Assembly (NCBI GenBank): GCA_947387575.1 | Contig: CANDOC010000006.1 | Coordinates: 62,001-126,000, forward strand | Direction of reading: 5' to 3' | From: Spongorhabdus nitratireducens | GTDB lineage: Bacteria > Pseudomonadota > Gammaproteobacteria > Pseudomonadales > Endozoicomonadaceae | DNA: 64,000 nucleotides | In this document: positions 63,137 to 64,000 of the stretch, piece by piece | Layout: each line of letters starts with the position of its first letter | Position numbering within the stretch: position 1 is the first letter of the stretch | Position numbers and translations under genes: made by a program | Notes under the pieces: generated by a model | Databases searched by the model: none | What the model saw: the letters and a program-made list of their open reading frames with translations, nothing else | Told to the model about the DNA's origin: nothing

Positions 63137-63982
63137 TTGATGTTTAAACGATTATTAACCGGCTTTATCCTATTTTTTGTTTTTATGTCGACTTCAGTTC
63201 TGGCAAGGCCTCCAGGGGCATCGGTTCTCATGTTAACCACTCGAATAGACGTGGAGGAGAATAAAACAGATTTAATGGTAGTTCTGGTTTACGATGAAAA
63301 TAAAAAAGTTTGGCGCCTGCCTGGCGGGAGCATGAAGGCAGAGGATGGTGGATATCATTTCAATACGGCCATTCGTAAAGTGAGAGAAGAGTTGAAGCTT
63401 GATTTTAGCTTCAATGATATAACGAATTTAAATCGTAGCTATACCGATGGCACCCATACAGTTTATGCCGTTGGTGATGAGACCTGTCGAGGTTTATTTT
63501 TTCTTGATGGAAAAAAAGTACCCATTCAAGGCTATGTTTATCCCGCTACATTTATAAGTGAGAAAATTGAAGAGTCAATACAAACAGTACAAGCTTTAGA
63601 GTCACCTGCTTCTCCAGAGTTGCATGCAGTTAAACAAGTAGTATTGGTAGAAATAGGTCGAATTCTAACTTGGCTGAAGACAAACGATATTGCCAGCAGT
63701 GGAGAGTTTCCTATAGGTAACCCTATTGACTTTCCAACAGAATATGATCCGACTGCAACACACAAGATTGATTATTACGCCTTATATGATTTGATTCATT
63801 CAACAATGCTAGAAAGCTCAGGGTGTTCAGCTCAATGTATGTTGGAACTGATAACACCTTCAGAACAAAGAGCTTACCTTGATAGTGTACTGGCAGGTTA
63901 TTTTAGCACGACTTATGAAGAAATTAGTAAGGCTCCAAAAGTAGAGTATGAAGATGATGATGAAGATGAGGATGACGACTAA
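63137..63982 (+). CDS. Exported Nudix-like protein
   Basis: 281 residues. Signal peptide (LTGFILFFVFMSTSVLA) ends near residue 23, so the protein leaves the cytoplasm. The next 100 residues are Nudix-like: VWRLPGGSMKAEDGGYHFNT, then AIRKVREELKLDF. The REEL of the Nudix box is present, though the box is not fully canonical (the first Glu position is not clear). After that are a 130-residue region of unknown type with three Cys and an acidic tail of D/E only (EDDDEDEDDD). The gene is AT-rich like the other exported unknown genes. Nudix enzymes normally act on cytoplasmic nucleotides; export suggests an outside target. No T-run or hairpin is visible before the window ends. Confidence 0.68.
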   Translation: MMFKRLLTGFILFFVFMSTSVLARPPGASVLMLTTRIDVEENKTDLMVVLVYDENKKVWRLPGGSMKAEDGGYHFNTAIRKVREELKLDFSFNDITNLNRSYTDGTHTVYAVGDETCRGLFFLDGKKVPIQGYVYPATFISEKIEESIQTVQALESPASPELHAVKQVVLVEIGRILTWLKTNDIASSGEFPIGNPIDFPTEYDPTATHKIDYYALYDLIHSTMLESSGCSAQCMLELITPSEQRAYLDSVLAGYFSTTYEEISKAPKVEYEDDDEDEDDD

Positions 63983-64000
63983 TAATTTAAACTTGCGTCT

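Noticed and set aside
63950-63982. Acidic end of the exported Nudix-like protein as another WCA tail
   Set aside because: It contains only D, E and Y/K residues, has no Trp, and there is no WH2 or connector motif before it.

Overview
The window looks like a chromosomal segment of a marine gammaproteobacterium. It carries Pseudomonas/Oceanospirillales-type housekeeping synteny: xerD-dsbC-hom-thrC with recJ further downstream, and rpsP-rimM-trmD-rplS near ffh and the divergent pair ypjD-corB. The core genes are of moderate GC. They are interrupted by AT-richer, poorly conserved genes for large Sec-exported proteins, several with eukaryote-like features. That mix suggests an animal-associated lineage such as Endozoicomonas. 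The genus is an inference; no rRNA or other marker is present to prove it.

Layout. 1-2.5 kb: 3' part of a large unknown gene. 2.6-5.3 kb: TonB-dependent receptor plus YfiR-like protein. 5.5-13 kb: SrmB-like helicase, methyltransferase, LuxR-type response regulator, PlsC-like acyltransferase, dinB, an orphan peptide-binding protein and a PqiA-like protein. 13.3-17.4 kb: two large exported proteins, discussed below. 17.5-25.8 kb: recJ, a P450, an L,D-transpeptidase, an acyl-CoA ligase, an ArsM-like methyltransferase, a DUF4442 protein and a small lipoprotein. 26-31.6 kb: thrC, hom, a HAD-like gene, dsbC and xerD. 31.8-35.7 kb: an exported protein with an internal duplication and an exported ADP-ribosylglycohydrolase-family protein. 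35.8-45 kb: rplS, trmD, rimM, rpsP, an exported alpha/beta-hydrolase, a deaminase-fold protein lacking its zinc ligands, ffh, ypjD and corB. 45.4-52.1 kb: a run of exported proteins and lipoproteins, including CsgG/LpoB-like and FlgT-like members. 52.1-64 kb: DUF819 permease, exported unknown protein, PhoX phosphatase, DUF1289 protein, gamma-carbonic anhydrase, OprD-like porin, NudL-like hydrolase, YejA-like binding protein and an exported Nudix-like protein.

Most notable: the two exported proteins at 13309-15459 and 15911-17383 share a C-terminal module that reads as a WAVE/SCAR-type WCA (VCA) segment. It consists of a WH2-like actin-binding motif, a connector of the form EVASIL-x-RR-V, and an acidic tail ending in DSDWSD. 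Both also carry PxxPxK/R proline motifs. This is the architecture of Arp2/3-activating nucleation-promoting factors, which suggests that the bacterium could manipulate host actin. The gene pair arose with a local duplication that also copied the 3' end of recJ, leaving a recJ fragment at 15549-15788.

No tRNA, rRNA, CRISPR array, insertion sequence or prophage was recognised. Start codons were chosen from ribosome-binding sites and signal peptides; several genes appear to start with TTG.
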